A DNA stretch of 64,000 nt from DATMER01 sp963844885 (GCA_963844885.1 CAWJQA010000012.1:1-64000); one strand, 5' to 3'. Positions 15,839-24,275 are shown, counted from the first letter of the stretch. Program-made: numbers and translations. The notes: generated by a model from the letters alone, not told the origin.

Positions 15839-15881
15839 CCTGACACGAGTGGACCGGCGGTATGATCCGCGCGGAGGTGGC

Positions 15882-16265
15882 ATGGCGCGTCTACTCTGGA
15901 TCTGTCTTGGCGGAGCGGTCGGCACCGGAGCCCGATATCTCCTCTCGGGCTGGCTGGCGAAGTGGACCGGGCCGGGCTTTCCCTGGGGGACGCTGGCGGT
16001 CAACACGATCGGATCGTTCCTCCTGGGATTTCTCATGCACGTCTCCCTGACGACCGATCTGATTCCTCCCGCCACCCGCGTGACGCTGAGCACGGGTGTC
16101 ATGGGAGGATTCACCACCTACTCCACTTTCAACTACGAGACGCTGCGCTTGTTCCAGGACGACGCCTGGCTGCTCGGCTTTCTCAACCTCGGGGCCACGG
16201 TCGCCGTCTGCCTGGTGGCGGGCGTGCTGGGGCTCCTGAGCGGCCGGCTTTTCACCGGCGGTTAA
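15882..16265 (+). CDS. crcB: Fluoride exporter CrcB/Fluc
   Basis: The 127-residue protein is a four-helix dual-topology fluoride channel subunit. It has the N-terminal GGAVGTGARYLLSGWL, the pore region LAVNTIGSFLLGFLMH, and GVMGGFTTYSTFNYE, equivalent to the conserved GFxGGxTTFSTF signature that supplies phenylalanines and the Na+ site. ATG 15882 follows GGAGGTGG and, upstream, TATGAT (15861-15866). A longer in-frame reading through the tandem repeats is rejected. No fluoride riboswitch was found in front. It forms a pair with the DUF190 gene 20 bases downstream. Confidence 0.93.
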   Translation: MARLLWICLGGAVGTGARYLLSGWLAKWTGPGFPWGTLAVNTIGSFLLGFLMHVSLTTDLIPPATRVTLSTGVMGGFTTYSTFNYETLRLFQDDAWLLGFLNLGATVAVCLVAGVLGLLSGRLFTGG

Positions 16266-16285
16266 GGCTCCAGGGAGGAGAGGCG

Positions 16286-16642
16286 ATGAGAGTGCTGGAT
16301 GGCGAAGCAACCCTGGTCCGGGTGTTCATCGGCGAAGGCGATCTCTGGCATCACAAGCCGCTGGCCGTCTCCCTCGTGGAGCGGCTCCGCCGGGAAGGCT
16401 ACTCGGGGGCGACCGTCTTCCGGGGCACCGCCGGCTTCGGCGCCCGCTCCGTGCTCCACACCACCCAGATCCTGCGGCTCTCGGAGGATCTTCCCGTCTT
16501 GATCGAGGTCGTGGAGGCCAACGACAAGATCGAAGCGCTCCTCACGATCCTGGATGAGATGGTCACGGAAGGGCTGGTCACGATGGAAAAGGTCCGGATC
16601 GTGAAATACGCACCCGGGAACAGGAAACCGGTGGCGGGGTAA
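16286..16642 (+). CDS. DUF190 family protein
   Basis: The 118-residue protein matches the DUF190 pattern: LVRVFIGEGDLWHHKPLAVS, then GYSGATVFRGTAGFGAR, and LPVLIEVVEANDKIEALL. Members adopt a PII/CutA-like ferredoxin fold and are commonly linked to crcB, as here, so a role connected with fluoride export is inferred. ATG 16286 follows GGGAGGAGAGG. The last 106 bases are repeated, about 92% identical, at 17713-17818. Confidence 0.88.
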   Translation: MRVLDGEATLVRVFIGEGDLWHHKPLAVSLVERLRREGYSGATVFRGTAGFGARSVLHTTQILRLSEDLPVLIEVVEANDKIEALLTILDEMVTEGLVTMEKVRIVKYAPGNRKPVAG

Positions 16643-16677
16643 TGCCGGAGAGGCAGGCTCAATGGTAGACTGACCGC

Positions 16678-16764
16678 ATGGCGAGCGTCGCGGCCTTGGA
16701 GCCGATTCCTCTCTCGACCGACCCGGATGGAGCCATCCGCGTCGCCGGGAGGCAAACCTATTGA
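16678..16764 (+). pseudogene. Truncated start of a DUF433-like gene
   Basis: Twenty-eight codons (MASVAALEPIPLSTDPDG then AIRVAG) resemble the first residues of DUF433 antitoxin-type proteins, which usually continue GTRVTLDTVV. Here the frame breaks just after the conserved IRVAG and stops. TAGACT (16666-16671) sits six bases before the ATG, as in other leaderless genes here. The break coincides with the start of AT-richer DNA, so an insertion probably cut the gene. Identity rests on a short match. Confidence 0.4.
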
Positions 16765-16846
16765 CACCGTGGCCGAAAGAAGACTTGTCGCATTACTTAG
16801 AAGATACAGGGTAATCGTTCAAGCGGGCATATAGCCGCCCGAAGAC

Positions 16847-17566
16847 GTGTCCGGGGAGACGGTAAGCGTGGATATATCCGAACTCACTGTTAAGTTGCTT
16901 TTCCTATTTCTACCTGGAATCATTACTCGATTGATGATTGAGCGCCTCACTGTGCCGCATGACCGAAGCCAACTGTACTTTTTCCTTCATGCGTTCGTTT
17001 CTGGCGTGCTTGCTTACGCTGAATACGGTATACTTTTGTCAATCTGGAGCTTTCTTGCGCATGGCTCGGCACGAGCAGACGTGCATTTTCTTGCGACGCT
17101 TGCAGACTCAAGCCAACCCTTGGTCTTGGCCGAAGTACTTGCTGTATGCACGATATCGATCGTCAATGGTTTTCTATTGAGCGCCTGCATTAACAGAAAT
17201 TACCTGAACCGACTTGGCCGGCGACTGGGCGTAACCAAGAAGTTCGGCAGCCTTGACGTGTGGGGCTACGTGTGCAATAGCCCGTTGGATAGCCTCAAGT
17301 GGGTGCGGGTCAGAGATCATCGCCACGACCTTTGTTACGAAGGGTGGGTAGAAGCGTTCTCTGACACGAACGCCGCGTGCGAGCTATTCATCCGGGAAGT
17401 AAAGACCTTCAAGAACACATCAGCAGAGTTCCTCTATACGATCCCCGGCGCGTATCTATCTCAGGATCCCAAGGATGTTACCATTGAATTCTACGCGCTT
17501 GACGTAAGAGAATCAGAAAACCTATCCATAAAAGGAGACCGCAATGCCCCCAGAATCTCAGCCTAA
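16847..17566 (+). CDS. Membrane protein of unknown function (DUF6338-like)
   Basis: The 239-residue protein has at least three hydrophobic segments in its first half (about 13-24, 43-65 and 88-108), then a cytoplasmic-looking C-terminal half with WVRVRDHRHDLCYEGWVEAF and SAEFLYTIPGAYLSQDPKDV. The pattern of an N-terminal membrane part and a small beta domain resembles DUF6338 proteins; I am not certain. It starts at GTG 16847 with GGGCATATAG upstream and only a weak ribosome site. The DNA is clearly AT-richer than the neighbours. It overlaps a small downstream gene by 23 bases and lies between a full and a partial DUF190 sequence, so it looks acquired. Confidence 0.6.
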   Translation: MSGETVSVDISELTVKLLFLFLPGIITRLMIERLTVPHDRSQLYFFLHAFVSGVLAYAEYGILLSIWSFLAHGSARADVHFLATLADSSQPLVLAEVLAVCTISIVNGFLLSACINRNYLNRLGRRLGVTKKFGSLDVWGYVCNSPLDSLKWVRVRDHRHDLCYEGWVEAFSDTNAACELFIREVKTFKNTSAEFLYTIPGAYLSQDPKDVTIEFYALDVRESENLSIKGDRNAPRISA

Positions 17567-17705
17567 AGGAGATAGGCCGCTTAACACCGTCGTGCCCATC
17601 ACGCAAGGTGACGTATTCAAGGGAGGCCACAATTCTCCTCCGACGACCCCACGCCCACAGTCTAATCCCCAGGGCCAAGGCGGTTCTTCCGGGGGAGAGA
17701 AGTAG
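17544..17705 (+). CDS. Small Pro/Gly/Ser-rich hydrophilic protein
   Basis: A 53-residue frame starts at ATG 17544, eight bases after AAAGGAG, a much better ribosome site than that of its upstream partner. The protein (MPPESQPKGDRPLNTVVPIT at its start, ending NPQGQGGSSGGEK) is disordered in composition, with no membrane segment. It overlaps the end of the membrane protein gene in another frame, so the two are probably translated together. Short Pro-rich partners beside DUF6338-type genes are familiar to me but not characterised. Function is unknown. Confidence 0.55.
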   Translation: MPPESQPKGDRPLNTVVPITQGDVFKGGHNSPPTTPRPQSNPQGQGGSSGGEK

Positions 17706-17706
17706 C

Positions 17707-17818
17707 CGAGGATCTCCTCAAGATCCTGGATGAAATGGTCACGGAAGGGCTGGTCACGATGGAGAAGGTTCGGATCGTGAAATACGCGCCCGGGAACAGG
17801 AAACCGGTGGCGGTGTAA
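17707..17818 (+). pseudogene. 3' remnant of a second DUF190 gene
   Basis: The frame reads KILDEMVTEGLVTMEK then VRIVKYAPGNRKPVAV and stops at 17816-17818. It matches the last 35 codons of the DUF190 gene at 16286-16642 with about nine base differences in 106, mostly synonymous. It has no start. The stop overlaps the ATG of the next gene. It marks the right side of the AT-rich cassette. Confidence 0.85.
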
Positions 17819-18861
17819 TGTCTACGCCGATGCGCCGGTTCACCACAAGCATCGCTCTCGTCCTGGTCGCGGGGTTCGGGTCCGCCTCGACCCCTGGGAT
17901 GAAGATTCTCTCCGACCGTCCGTTTCCCGCGGCGCTCGAAATCGTGTCGGACCTCCGCTGGGCCGGCGCCGACTCACTCTATCTGGCGGCGGGGAGAAGC
18001 GGCGGGCTGCGAATCCGAATCGAGCCGGATTGGGGCAAGCCGGAGGTCGTCTTTCCCGTGGGGTCGCGCCTGTGGGCGGCTGCCCGTGCCGGAGCCTCCT
18101 CCGGATACGTCGCGATGGGGGCACCGGCTCACACCGTGGCCTGGAAAAAGCTGCCCGCGGGCGACCTCAAGGCGATCCTGCTGGACACCGTCGTCGACCT
18201 CGACGTCTTCGATGACCGGCTCGTGGTGCTGGGTGCGCGCAAAGACGAACGCCAGAGGTTTGCTCCCGATGGAGCCATCGCCTGGGTCGGCTCGCTCAGC
18301 AAGGATCTCGCGGACCTCAAGCCAGTGTATTTCTCGGCCTCGGGACCGGGCGCGCGGCCGATGGATGCCTGTGGCGCCTTCGAAACCGGCGCGGTCCGCT
18401 TCCTCGGCGACGGCACCTTCCTCGTCGTTCCCGGAGTCGAGCCGGGGATCTTTCTCTACGATCGCACGGGAAAGCTGCTGCGGTCTTGGGAGGTGCGGAA
18501 CGTCGGCCTCGACGCGGAGTGCGGCCTGACCGATGAGCAGATGCTCCTGCTTTCCTCCAGTCTGGAGTCGCGTTCCGTCTGGATCAACCAGCGCCGGGTG
18601 CTCGACGACATTGTCGCGTTGCCGCAAGGCGCGGGGCTTCTCGTGCGGAGCACCGCCAACGGCAAGACCCTCTGGCAGCTCAAAATCCTGAGACGCGACG
18701 GCCGGGTCACCTCCTATACAGTCCCCTTCAGCGCTCCCTCTCCTCACTGGCACCTGCGAGCCGACGTCCGCGGCGATCGGATCGCCTGGCTGATCATGGA
18801 GTATGCCGTGTCGTCGCGTCCAGCCCCAACCCGCCTGATCTTGACGACCTTGCCCGAGTGA
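17818..18861 (+). CDS. Secreted protein of unknown function, probable beta-propeller
   Basis: The 347-residue protein starts with MSTPMRRFTTSIALVLVAGF and GSAST, a Sec signal peptide. The mature part is beta-rich with regularly spaced phrases such as DLRWAGADSLYLAAGRSGG, GAIAWVGSLSKDL, GIFLYDRTGKLLRSW and KTLWQLKILRRDGRV, as in NHL- or 6-bladed-propeller proteins, without a firm family match. The GTG of the next gene overlaps its stop by four bases, so the two form one unit. ATG 17818 overlaps the DUF190 remnant, suggesting that its native promoter was replaced or lies within that remnant. Confidence 0.65.
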   Translation: MSTPMRRFTTSIALVLVAGFGSASTPGMKILSDRPFPAALEIVSDLRWAGADSLYLAAGRSGGLRIRIEPDWGKPEVVFPVGSRLWAAARAGASSGYVAMGAPAHTVAWKKLPAGDLKAILLDTVVDLDVFDDRLVVLGARKDERQRFAPDGAIAWVGSLSKDLADLKPVYFSASGPGARPMDACGAFETGAVRFLGDGTFLVVPGVEPGIFLYDRTGKLLRSWEVRNVGLDAECGLTDEQMLLLSSSLESRSVWINQRRVLDDIVALPQGAGLLVRSTANGKTLWQLKILRRDGRVTSYTVPFSAPSPHWHLRADVRGDRIAWLIMEYAVSSRPAPTRLILTTLPE

Positions 18862-21800
18862 GCTTCTTTTTCTCCCTCTGGCTGCTGCTCGCGTCCATCC
18901 TCTCCACCGCTCCAGGCGAGCAGTGGCGACTGATCTATCAGGATGGAACGGTGGAGGCTTTCCCGCTGGCTCCGTTGCTGCCCGAGGAGCGACGGGAGGC
19001 CGCGATCTGTGCGTGGGCCTGGTCCGATGACGCGGCGCCACGCCGGATCGAGCCGGGCCGGATCGGCAAGGAGGCCCTGCCCGTCGACAAGCCACGCCTC
19101 GAAGTGTATGTCCCCGGCGCGCGGGCCTTGACGGAGGCCCGGGTGATCGCCGGACCGGTCGCCATGTGGCCGGAGGTACCGGAAGACCTGCTGCCGAGCT
19201 GGCCGGTGCCGCGGGAAGGACGCCTCGCCATCCCCCTGGACCCCGGGCGGCCCTGGCGGATACGGCTGGCAGGGAAAGACAGGGGGACGTGGTGGGTGGA
19301 TCTGCCGGCCGGCCAGGCCGCCGTCAGCCTCGCGCCGATTCCCGCACAGGATCTCGATTTGCTCGTCACCGGCCAGGACGAAAAGCCTCTCGAGGGCTCC
19401 TCGATGCGGCTCCTCGAAGGGGTCCAGGGGCGGCGCGGAAAAGCGCGGCTTTGGTCTTTCTATCGTTCAACGCAGGGCAGGATCTCCGCCCCGGGATTGC
19501 CGGGCTCCGAGGAGATCGTGGCCATCGTGGGCGCTCCCGATCATGTTCCCGCGGTCCTGTGGGGCCGGCCGGGCGATCTGCCGCGGCAAGTACGGCTCGA
19601 TCCAGGAGCGACCGTCATCGGCCGCTTCACGGATGAGAGCGGCCACCCGCTGGCCGGTGTCCGGGTGCGCCTCGAAGCCTGGGTCTCCTCCGACGGCCCC
19701 GAGCTGGCCAGCCAGTCGGCGGAGACGGCGGACACCGGCGCCTGGAAGGTGACCGCCCTCCCGGCCGGCGAGGCCGTGTTGATGACACAGGCGCGAGGCT
19801 TCGCTCCCGTTCGCATGCGGCTCGACCTGGCCGAAGGACGAAACGACCTCGGAACGATGCGGCTTCACCGTAGCAAAGAGTTTCGTATCGTGGTCCTCGA
19901 CAGCCTCGGGGCGCCGGTGGCGGGAGCGGCCGTCGCGGTCGGGCCTGTCCCCTCCGCGAGGACGGATGCGAAAGGAGAGGCCGTGCTCGCGGTCGATCCC
20001 GCCGAGGCTCTCGACCTCGAAGCACGCGCGCCGCGCTACCTGCCGTGGAAGGGCCGGGTCGAGCCGGGCATGGCCTCGCCGCTGCGCATCGTGATGGAGA
20101 GCGCCTTCACCGTCACGGGCCGGCTGCTCGATCCCCAGGGTGTGCCGGCCGGCGAAGGCATGGCGATGCTCCGGCGAGGCAGCCTCTCCACGTCCACATC
20201 CCTGGAACCCGGCGGCGGCTTCGAGCTCGACCTTCCTCCCGGCGTGGAGTCGGAGCTGACCCTCAGCTCTCCGGCAACCCGGGAGCTCCGGATACCCTTG
20301 GCGGCGGGCGCGCCCGGCGAGGTTCGCGACCTGGGCGCGATGCGGGCGCCGCCGGGAGTGGAGATCGTAGGGCGGCTCACTGCGGCCATCGATGGCAAGC
20401 CCGTGGCCGGAGCCCATGTCTGGCTGCCCCGCCCGTCCGCCGAAGGGCAGCTCCTTGCCTGGGTCGACCGCGACCTGCTCGAAGCCACGAGCGCCGCCGA
20501 CGGACAGTTCCGGTTGGCCGGCGCGCCGGAGAGCGTCCCTCTTCAAATGCGCATCGAAGCCGCCGGCTTCGCGCGCGCCGATCTCACGGTCCAGGCGGAG
20601 GTGGGAGCCCTGACCGTGGACGTCGGCGACGTGACTCTCGGACAGGGCTCCACCCTGCGCGTCGTGGTCCCCGGCTCCGAAGGACCCGGCTCCGAAGGAG
20701 AGAAGGCGACAGCCCGCGCCGATCTGCGTGGCGACTGGCTGGAGATGGACATGCTGACGGCGCCCGTGCGCGACGGCACGGCCCTCCTCCGCAACGTCCC
20801 GCCGGGAAAGGTCCGGGTCACCGTCCTGCGCGGCCGGACTCTGCTCTGCGAGCGCGACCTGACCGTTCTTCCGGACGAAGACGCCGAGGTCGAATGCTCC
20901 GGCGGCGCGTTCCGGGTCCTGGGAAGCGTCCGGATCGGCGGTCGTCCGGCGGGCGCCGGCACCTTGATCTGGATGCCTCCCGCCCCCGAATCGCCCGGGC
21001 GGGTCAACAACTTCACATCCGCGGGCGGGCTCCGTCAACAAAAGGTTTTCGGAGAAGGCCGGCCCCAGGTCGACGTCTCGGTCGCCGAGGACGGCTCTTT
21101 CGTCACGGAGGATCTGACGGCAGGCAGTTGGCAGGTCTCCTGGGTGCCCGCCTCCGGCTCCCTGAGCAAGCCTCAGCCGGTCGAGATCCCCGGCCTCCCC
21201 GCGGGCTCCGAGTACGCCATGGTTCTCACGTTCCCGGGAGGCGTCCTCACGGGGATCGTCCTCGATCCCGACAACCGGCCGGCGCAGGGGGCGAGGGTTC
21301 GCGACCTGGGCAGCGGCGCGGTCGCCTTCTCGGGTCCGGATGGGGCGTTCGTGCTCACCGCCACGGAGCCGGGGACCCACTCGCTCCAGGCGGAGCGCGA
21401 CGAGCTCGCAAGCCCGGTCGTGAAGGCCGAGTCGCTCGCCGGCGAAGCCGGCGACCCGGTCCGGCTCGTGCTCGGCAAGCGGCAGGACCCGGAAATCCGC
21501 ATCCAGGCCCTGGACACCAATCAGACTCCGGCCCCGGGGTCTTTCGTCTTCCTGGAAGAAGAAGGAAGAGGCCAGCGGCTCCTGACCACGGGCTCCGACG
21601 GGACGGTGACCGCCCGCATCGACCTCCCCACTCCCGCGAAGGTGCGTCTCGCGGCCCTGGTGAGTGGAGTCTGGAGCCTGGGCGCCTGGACGAGTTGGGA
21701 GGATCTACCCGAGACCGTCATCCTCCTTGCCGGCCCATCCGGCTCGCTCCGAGTGGAAAGCTCCGCGCGCGACGGTGCTCCCCGTATCCTTTCGCCGCAG

Positions 21801-21974
21801 GGGTGGGATGTCGGCTGGCTGGCCGCCCGCCTGGGAGCCCGCCAGCTCGTGAGCCCCGATCATCCGCTGGAGATGCAGGGCCTTCCCGAAGGGGTGTACA
21901 CCATCCTCATGGAGGAGAAATCCTCTACGGTGACGGTGCGCGCCGGCCGCGAGAACACTCTGCCGCTCGACTGA
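18858..21974 (+). CDS. Large secreted protein with carboxypeptidase-regulatory-like repeats
   Basis: The 1038-residue protein begins at GTG 18858 with the signal peptide SFFFSLWLLLASILSTAPGE. The mature chain is a series of Ig/transthyretin-like modules (CarboxypepD_reg type), each with a phrase such as GRFTDESGHPLAGVRVRLEA, GRLLDPQGVPAGEG, GIVLDPDNRPAQGARVRDL or SADGQFRLAGAPESV. I count at least six such units. No catalytic domain, membrane anchor or sorting signal was found at the C-terminus. Proteins of this kind are frequent in acidobacteria and may bind surfaces or carbohydrate. It is coupled to the upstream secreted protein. Confidence 0.75.
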   Translation: MSFFFSLWLLLASILSTAPGEQWRLIYQDGTVEAFPLAPLLPEERREAAICAWAWSDDAAPRRIEPGRIGKEALPVDKPRLEVYVPGARALTEARVIAGPVAMWPEVPEDLLPSWPVPREGRLAIPLDPGRPWRIRLAGKDRGTWWVDLPAGQAAVSLAPIPAQDLDLLVTGQDEKPLEGSSMRLLEGVQGRRGKARLWSFYRSTQGRISAPGLPGSEEIVAIVGAPDHVPAVLWGRPGDLPRQVRLDPGATVIGRFTDESGHPLAGVRVRLEAWVSSDGPELASQSAETADTGAWKVTALPAGEAVLMTQARGFAPVRMRLDLAEGRNDLGTMRLHRSKEFRIVVLDSLGAPVAGAAVAVGPVPSARTDAKGEAVLAVDPAEALDLEARAPRYLPWKGRVEPGMASPLRIVMESAFTVTGRLLDPQGVPAGEGMAMLRRGSLSTSTSLEPGGGFELDLPPGVESELTLSSPATRELRIPLAAGAPGEVRDLGAMRAPPGVEIVGRLTAAIDGKPVAGAHVWLPRPSAEGQLLAWVDRDLLEATSAADGQFRLAGAPESVPLQMRIEAAGFARADLTVQAEVGALTVDVGDVTLGQGSTLRVVVPGSEGPGSEGEKATARADLRGDWLEMDMLTAPVRDGTALLRNVPPGKVRVTVLRGRTLLCERDLTVLPDEDAEVECSGGAFRVLGSVRIGGRPAGAGTLIWMPPAPESPGRVNNFTSAGGLRQQKVFGEGRPQVDVSVAEDGSFVTEDLTAGSWQVSWVPASGSLSKPQPVEIPGLPAGSEYAMVLTFPGGVLTGIVLDPDNRPAQGARVRDLGSGAVAFSGPDGAFVLTATEPGTHSLQAERDELASPVVKAESLAGEAGDPVRLVLGKRQDPEIRIQALDTNQTPAPGSFVFLEEEGRGQRLLTTGSDGTVTARIDLPTPAKVRLAALVSGVWSLGAWTSWEDLPETVILLAGPSGSLRVESSARDGAPRILSPQGWDVGWLAARLGARQLVSPDHPLEMQGLPEGVYTILMEEKSSTVTVRAGRENTLPLD

Positions 21975-21996
21975 TCCCACCTGAGCCGCCACATCC

Positions 21997-22025
21997 CCGT
22001 CACAGACCCGCCCGCAACCCGTCAC
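21997..22025 (+). promoter_or_regulatory. PHO-box-like site upstream of phoU
   Basis: Three 11-base units can be read: CCGTCACAGAC, CCGCCCGCAAC and CCGTCACACAC. The outer two carry the GTCACA core 22 bases apart; the middle one is degenerate. It lies 64 bases before the phoU start. Confidence 0.4.
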
Positions 22026-22088
22026 ACACGCCCCGGTTTCGATCCGGCTCCGATGCGCGTAAGATCAGCGGGGAAAGGGCTTGAACCT

Positions 22089-22772
22089 ATGGAACGACAT
22101 TTGGATCACGAGCTGGACCGCGCCCGGCAGTTGCTGCTGCGGATGGCCGGCATGGTGGAAGGCATGGTGGCGCTGGCGACCCAGTCTCTCCTGGAACGCA
22201 AATCGGAGCTGAGCGCGCAGGTCATCGAAGAGGACACCGAGGTCGACCACCTGGAGATCGAGATCGACGAGGTCTGCCACAGCATCCTCGTGCGCCGCGC
22301 GCCTACGGCCATCGACCTCCGCTTTGTCGTGGCGGTCATGAAGATCAACAGCGACCTCGAGCGCATCGGCGACTCGGCGGTCAACATCGCGCAGTCGGTG
22401 GAGCAGCTCAACGAACAGCCGCCGCTGAAACCCTACATCGACCTGCCGCACCTGTCGCAGCTCTGCCAGGCCATGGTGCGCAAGAGCCTCGACGCCTTCG
22501 TCAACCGCGATGCGGTCCTGGCCCAGGAGGTGTGCGGCTCGGACGACGCGGTGGACGGCCTTTACAAGCAGATCTTCCGCGAGCTGCTGACCTACATGAT
22601 CGAAGACCCCACGACGGTCAGCCGCGCCCTTCATCTGCTCCTCATCTCGCGCAACCTGGAGCGCATCGCGGACCATGCCACAAACATCGCCGAGGACGTG
22701 ATCTACTACGTCGAAGGCCGCGACATCCGGCACTCCTCCGGCCAGCCGCAGTCCCCCGCCCGCACGCAATAA
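22089..22772 (+). CDS. phoU: Phosphate signalling protein PhoU
   Basis: The 227-residue protein is built from two three-helix bundles. It shows MERHLDHELDRARQLLLRMA, EEDTEVDHLEIEIDEVCHSI and the paired metal-binding E/DxxxD motifs in MKINSDLERIGDSAVNIAQ and ISRNLERIADHATNIAEDV. PhoU links the Pst transporter to PhoR and limits phosphate uptake. ATG 22089 begins the conserved helix. It is separated from pstSCAB by a divergent porin gene, unlike the usual pst-phoU order, and has its own PHO-like site. Confidence 0.95.
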   Translation: MERHLDHELDRARQLLLRMAGMVEGMVALATQSLLERKSELSAQVIEEDTEVDHLEIEIDEVCHSILVRRAPTAIDLRFVVAVMKINSDLERIGDSAVNIAQSVEQLNEQPPLKPYIDLPHLSQLCQAMVRKSLDAFVNRDAVLAQEVCGSDDAVDGLYKQIFRELLTYMIEDPTTVSRALHLLLISRNLERIADHATNIAEDVIYYVEGRDIRHSSGQPQSPARTQ

Positions 22773-22776
22773 AAAA

Positions 22777-22800
22777 CGGGAGCCGCGCGCGCGGCTCCCG
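22777..22800 (-). terminator. Intrinsic terminator of the porin gene
   Basis: CGGGAGCCGCGC pairs with GCGCGGCTCCCG, a perfect 12-bp palindrome. On the minus strand it is followed by TTTTTTATT, so it is a strong terminator for the porin gene that ends at 22828. It also lies directly after phoU and may stop that transcript. Confidence 0.85.
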
Positions 22801-22827
22801 GGGCAGAGGCTGGCGAGAGAGCTCGCC

Positions 22828-24138
22828 CTAGAAGTTGTAGACGGTGAAGATGCCGACTTCCTGGTACTTGCCCTTCTCCTTCGCGTTGGTCGAGCCGATG
22901 GTGCCGTTGCTCGTGCCCAGCGTGCCGCCCTCGACCTCGGCGTTCTTGAGGACGAGCGAGGCTTGGAAGGCTTTGTTGATCGTCCACTGCACGCCGGCGT
23001 TGAAGTAGGTGAACTGGAGGGCCGGCTTGAGATCCTTGCTGGGGTCGGACGTGTCGTAGCGGGCGAAGACGGTCCACTTCGGATCGAGGATGACCTGCGC
23101 CCAACCCGAGAAGCCGTCGGACTTGTCGGTCGTCGCGGTGGTGGTGCTGTTCCAGTTCTTGGCCTGGAAGTACTCGCCGCCGATCTTGAAGCGGTCGGTG
23201 GCATAGGCGATCAGGGCGTCGCCGCGCGTCGCGGTGTGCTTGGCCGGGGCGGCGTCGGTGTCATTGCCGCGCTTGCCGCTGTAGCCGCCCACCGCCAAGC
23301 TGAGCCCCTTGACCGGCGTGAAGGAGAGGCGGCCTTCGAAATCGACCGACTTGGTGCGGGTGGGGTTGCTGTAGGTCTTGCCGTTGATCACCGAGACCTG
23401 GTAACCCCAGAGCGGGTTGGCGCCGAGGATGTGGAAGCCCCAGTCGGCGGAGGTGCCGAAGCTCAGGTGATCGGTGATGGTCGTCTCGACGTAGCGCTGG
23501 CCGTAGAGACCTTCCACGTACGGAACCCAGGGCGTGTCGGCGGAGCCGAGGCGGAAGATGGCCATCGGGTTGACCTTGGCCTCGACGAAAGCCTTCTTGA
23601 CGAACACGTCGTAACGGCGCGCGCCCTGGTCGCCGATGTCCGACTGGAACTGGGCGGACCAGACGCTGTCGAACTGGTGGGTGAAGGTGAAGTAAGTGCG
23701 CTTCACATCCACGCCCACGCCGCTGTCGCTGCTCTTGATGCCGGTCGCGTCATCCTTGTTCTGCTTCGAGCTCGTGTCCGCATAGACGCGGATGCCGAAC
23801 TTGTTGGCCGGGAAGGCCGGGGGGACCACCGGCTTCGGGGTCGGCCGGTCGTAGGCATCCAGGTTGTGGCGGAACAGATAGAGGTCGATGGCCGTCTCGT
23901 TCTCGCCGACGAGCGTCTCGCCGTTCGCGCCCGCGCCGGGCAGGGTGACCGAAACTCCCATGTCGCCCGACTGCTCCCACGACTTGAGGCGCTCCGGAGT
24001 GTTGAAGACGTAGACGCGGCCGTCCTTCTCCACTTCCTTGTAATAAAGGCCCGTCACCTGCGCCGAGGCGATGGGGGCGGCGGCCAGGGCGATGACGAAC
24101 ATCAAAAGGCCAGCTACAAACCGAGCTGATCTGGGCAT
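22828..24138 (-). CDS. Outer-membrane porin, probably phosphate-selective (OprP/OprO type)
   Basis: The 436-residue protein starts at ATG 24138, after AAGGAG, with signal peptide RFVAGLLMFVIALAAAPIA and SAQ. The mature chain alternates polar and apolar residues as in a 16- or 18-strand barrel, with FGIRVYADTSSKQNKDDAT, WSAQFQSDIGDQGARRYDVF and many aromatic turns, and it ends in YNF, a typical outer-membrane C-terminal aromatic. A PHO-box-like site lies about 85-100 bases upstream, and it diverges from pstS, so uptake of phosphate across the outer membrane is the likely role. Family assignment within porins is inferred from context. Confidence 0.8.
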   Translation of the reverse strand: MPRSARFVAGLLMFVIALAAAPIASAQVTGLYYKEVEKDGRVYVFNTPERLKSWEQSGDMGVSVTLPGAGANGETLVGENETAIDLYLFRHNLDAYDRPTPKPVVPPAFPANKFGIRVYADTSSKQNKDDATGIKSSDSGVGVDVKRTYFTFTHQFDSVWSAQFQSDIGDQGARRYDVFVKKAFVEAKVNPMAIFRLGSADTPWVPYVEGLYGQRYVETTITDHLSFGTSADWGFHILGANPLWGYQVSVINGKTYSNPTRTKSVDFEGRLSFTPVKGLSLAVGGYSGKRGNDTDAAPAKHTATRGDALIAYATDRFKIGGEYFQAKNWNSTTTATTDKSDGFSGWAQVILDPKWTVFARYDTSDPSKDLKPALQFTYFNAGVQWTINKAFQASLVLKNAEVEGGTLGTSNGTIGSTNAKEKGKYQEVGIFTVYNF

Positions 24139-24221
24139 TCCTGCTCTCCTTTTCATAGAATGGAACGTACAAGCTCGGAGGTGAGGATAGAACCCGCCCC
24201 GAACGACGCCGCGACGGCCCT

Positions 24222-24239
24222 GTGACAGCCTTGCGACAC
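24222..24239 (-). promoter_or_regulatory. PHO-box-like site for the porin gene
   Basis: The minus strand reads GTGTCGC-AAGG-CTGTCAC, a 7-4-7 arrangement close to the PhoB consensus, 84 bases before the porin start. It is back to back with the pstS site. Confidence 0.6.
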
Positions 24240-24257
24240 GCTGAACGGGCGTCCCCT

Positions 24258-24275
24258 TTGTCACGCCGCTGTCAC
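24258..24275 (+). promoter_or_regulatory. PHO-box-like site for pstS
   Basis: TTGTCAC-GCCG-CTGTCAC is the best 7-4-7 PhoB-type site in the window. A further weaker unit, CTGACAA, follows at 24291. It lies about 80 bases before the pstS start. Confidence 0.7.

Noticed and set aside
15606..15881. N-terminal extension of CrcB through the tandem repeats
   Set aside because: CrcB starts conventionally at 15882 after GGAGGTGG; the extension is only the 42-bp array read in frame.
15838..15881. Fluoride riboswitch before crcB
   Set aside because: The conserved fluoride-aptamer bases are absent from the short leader.
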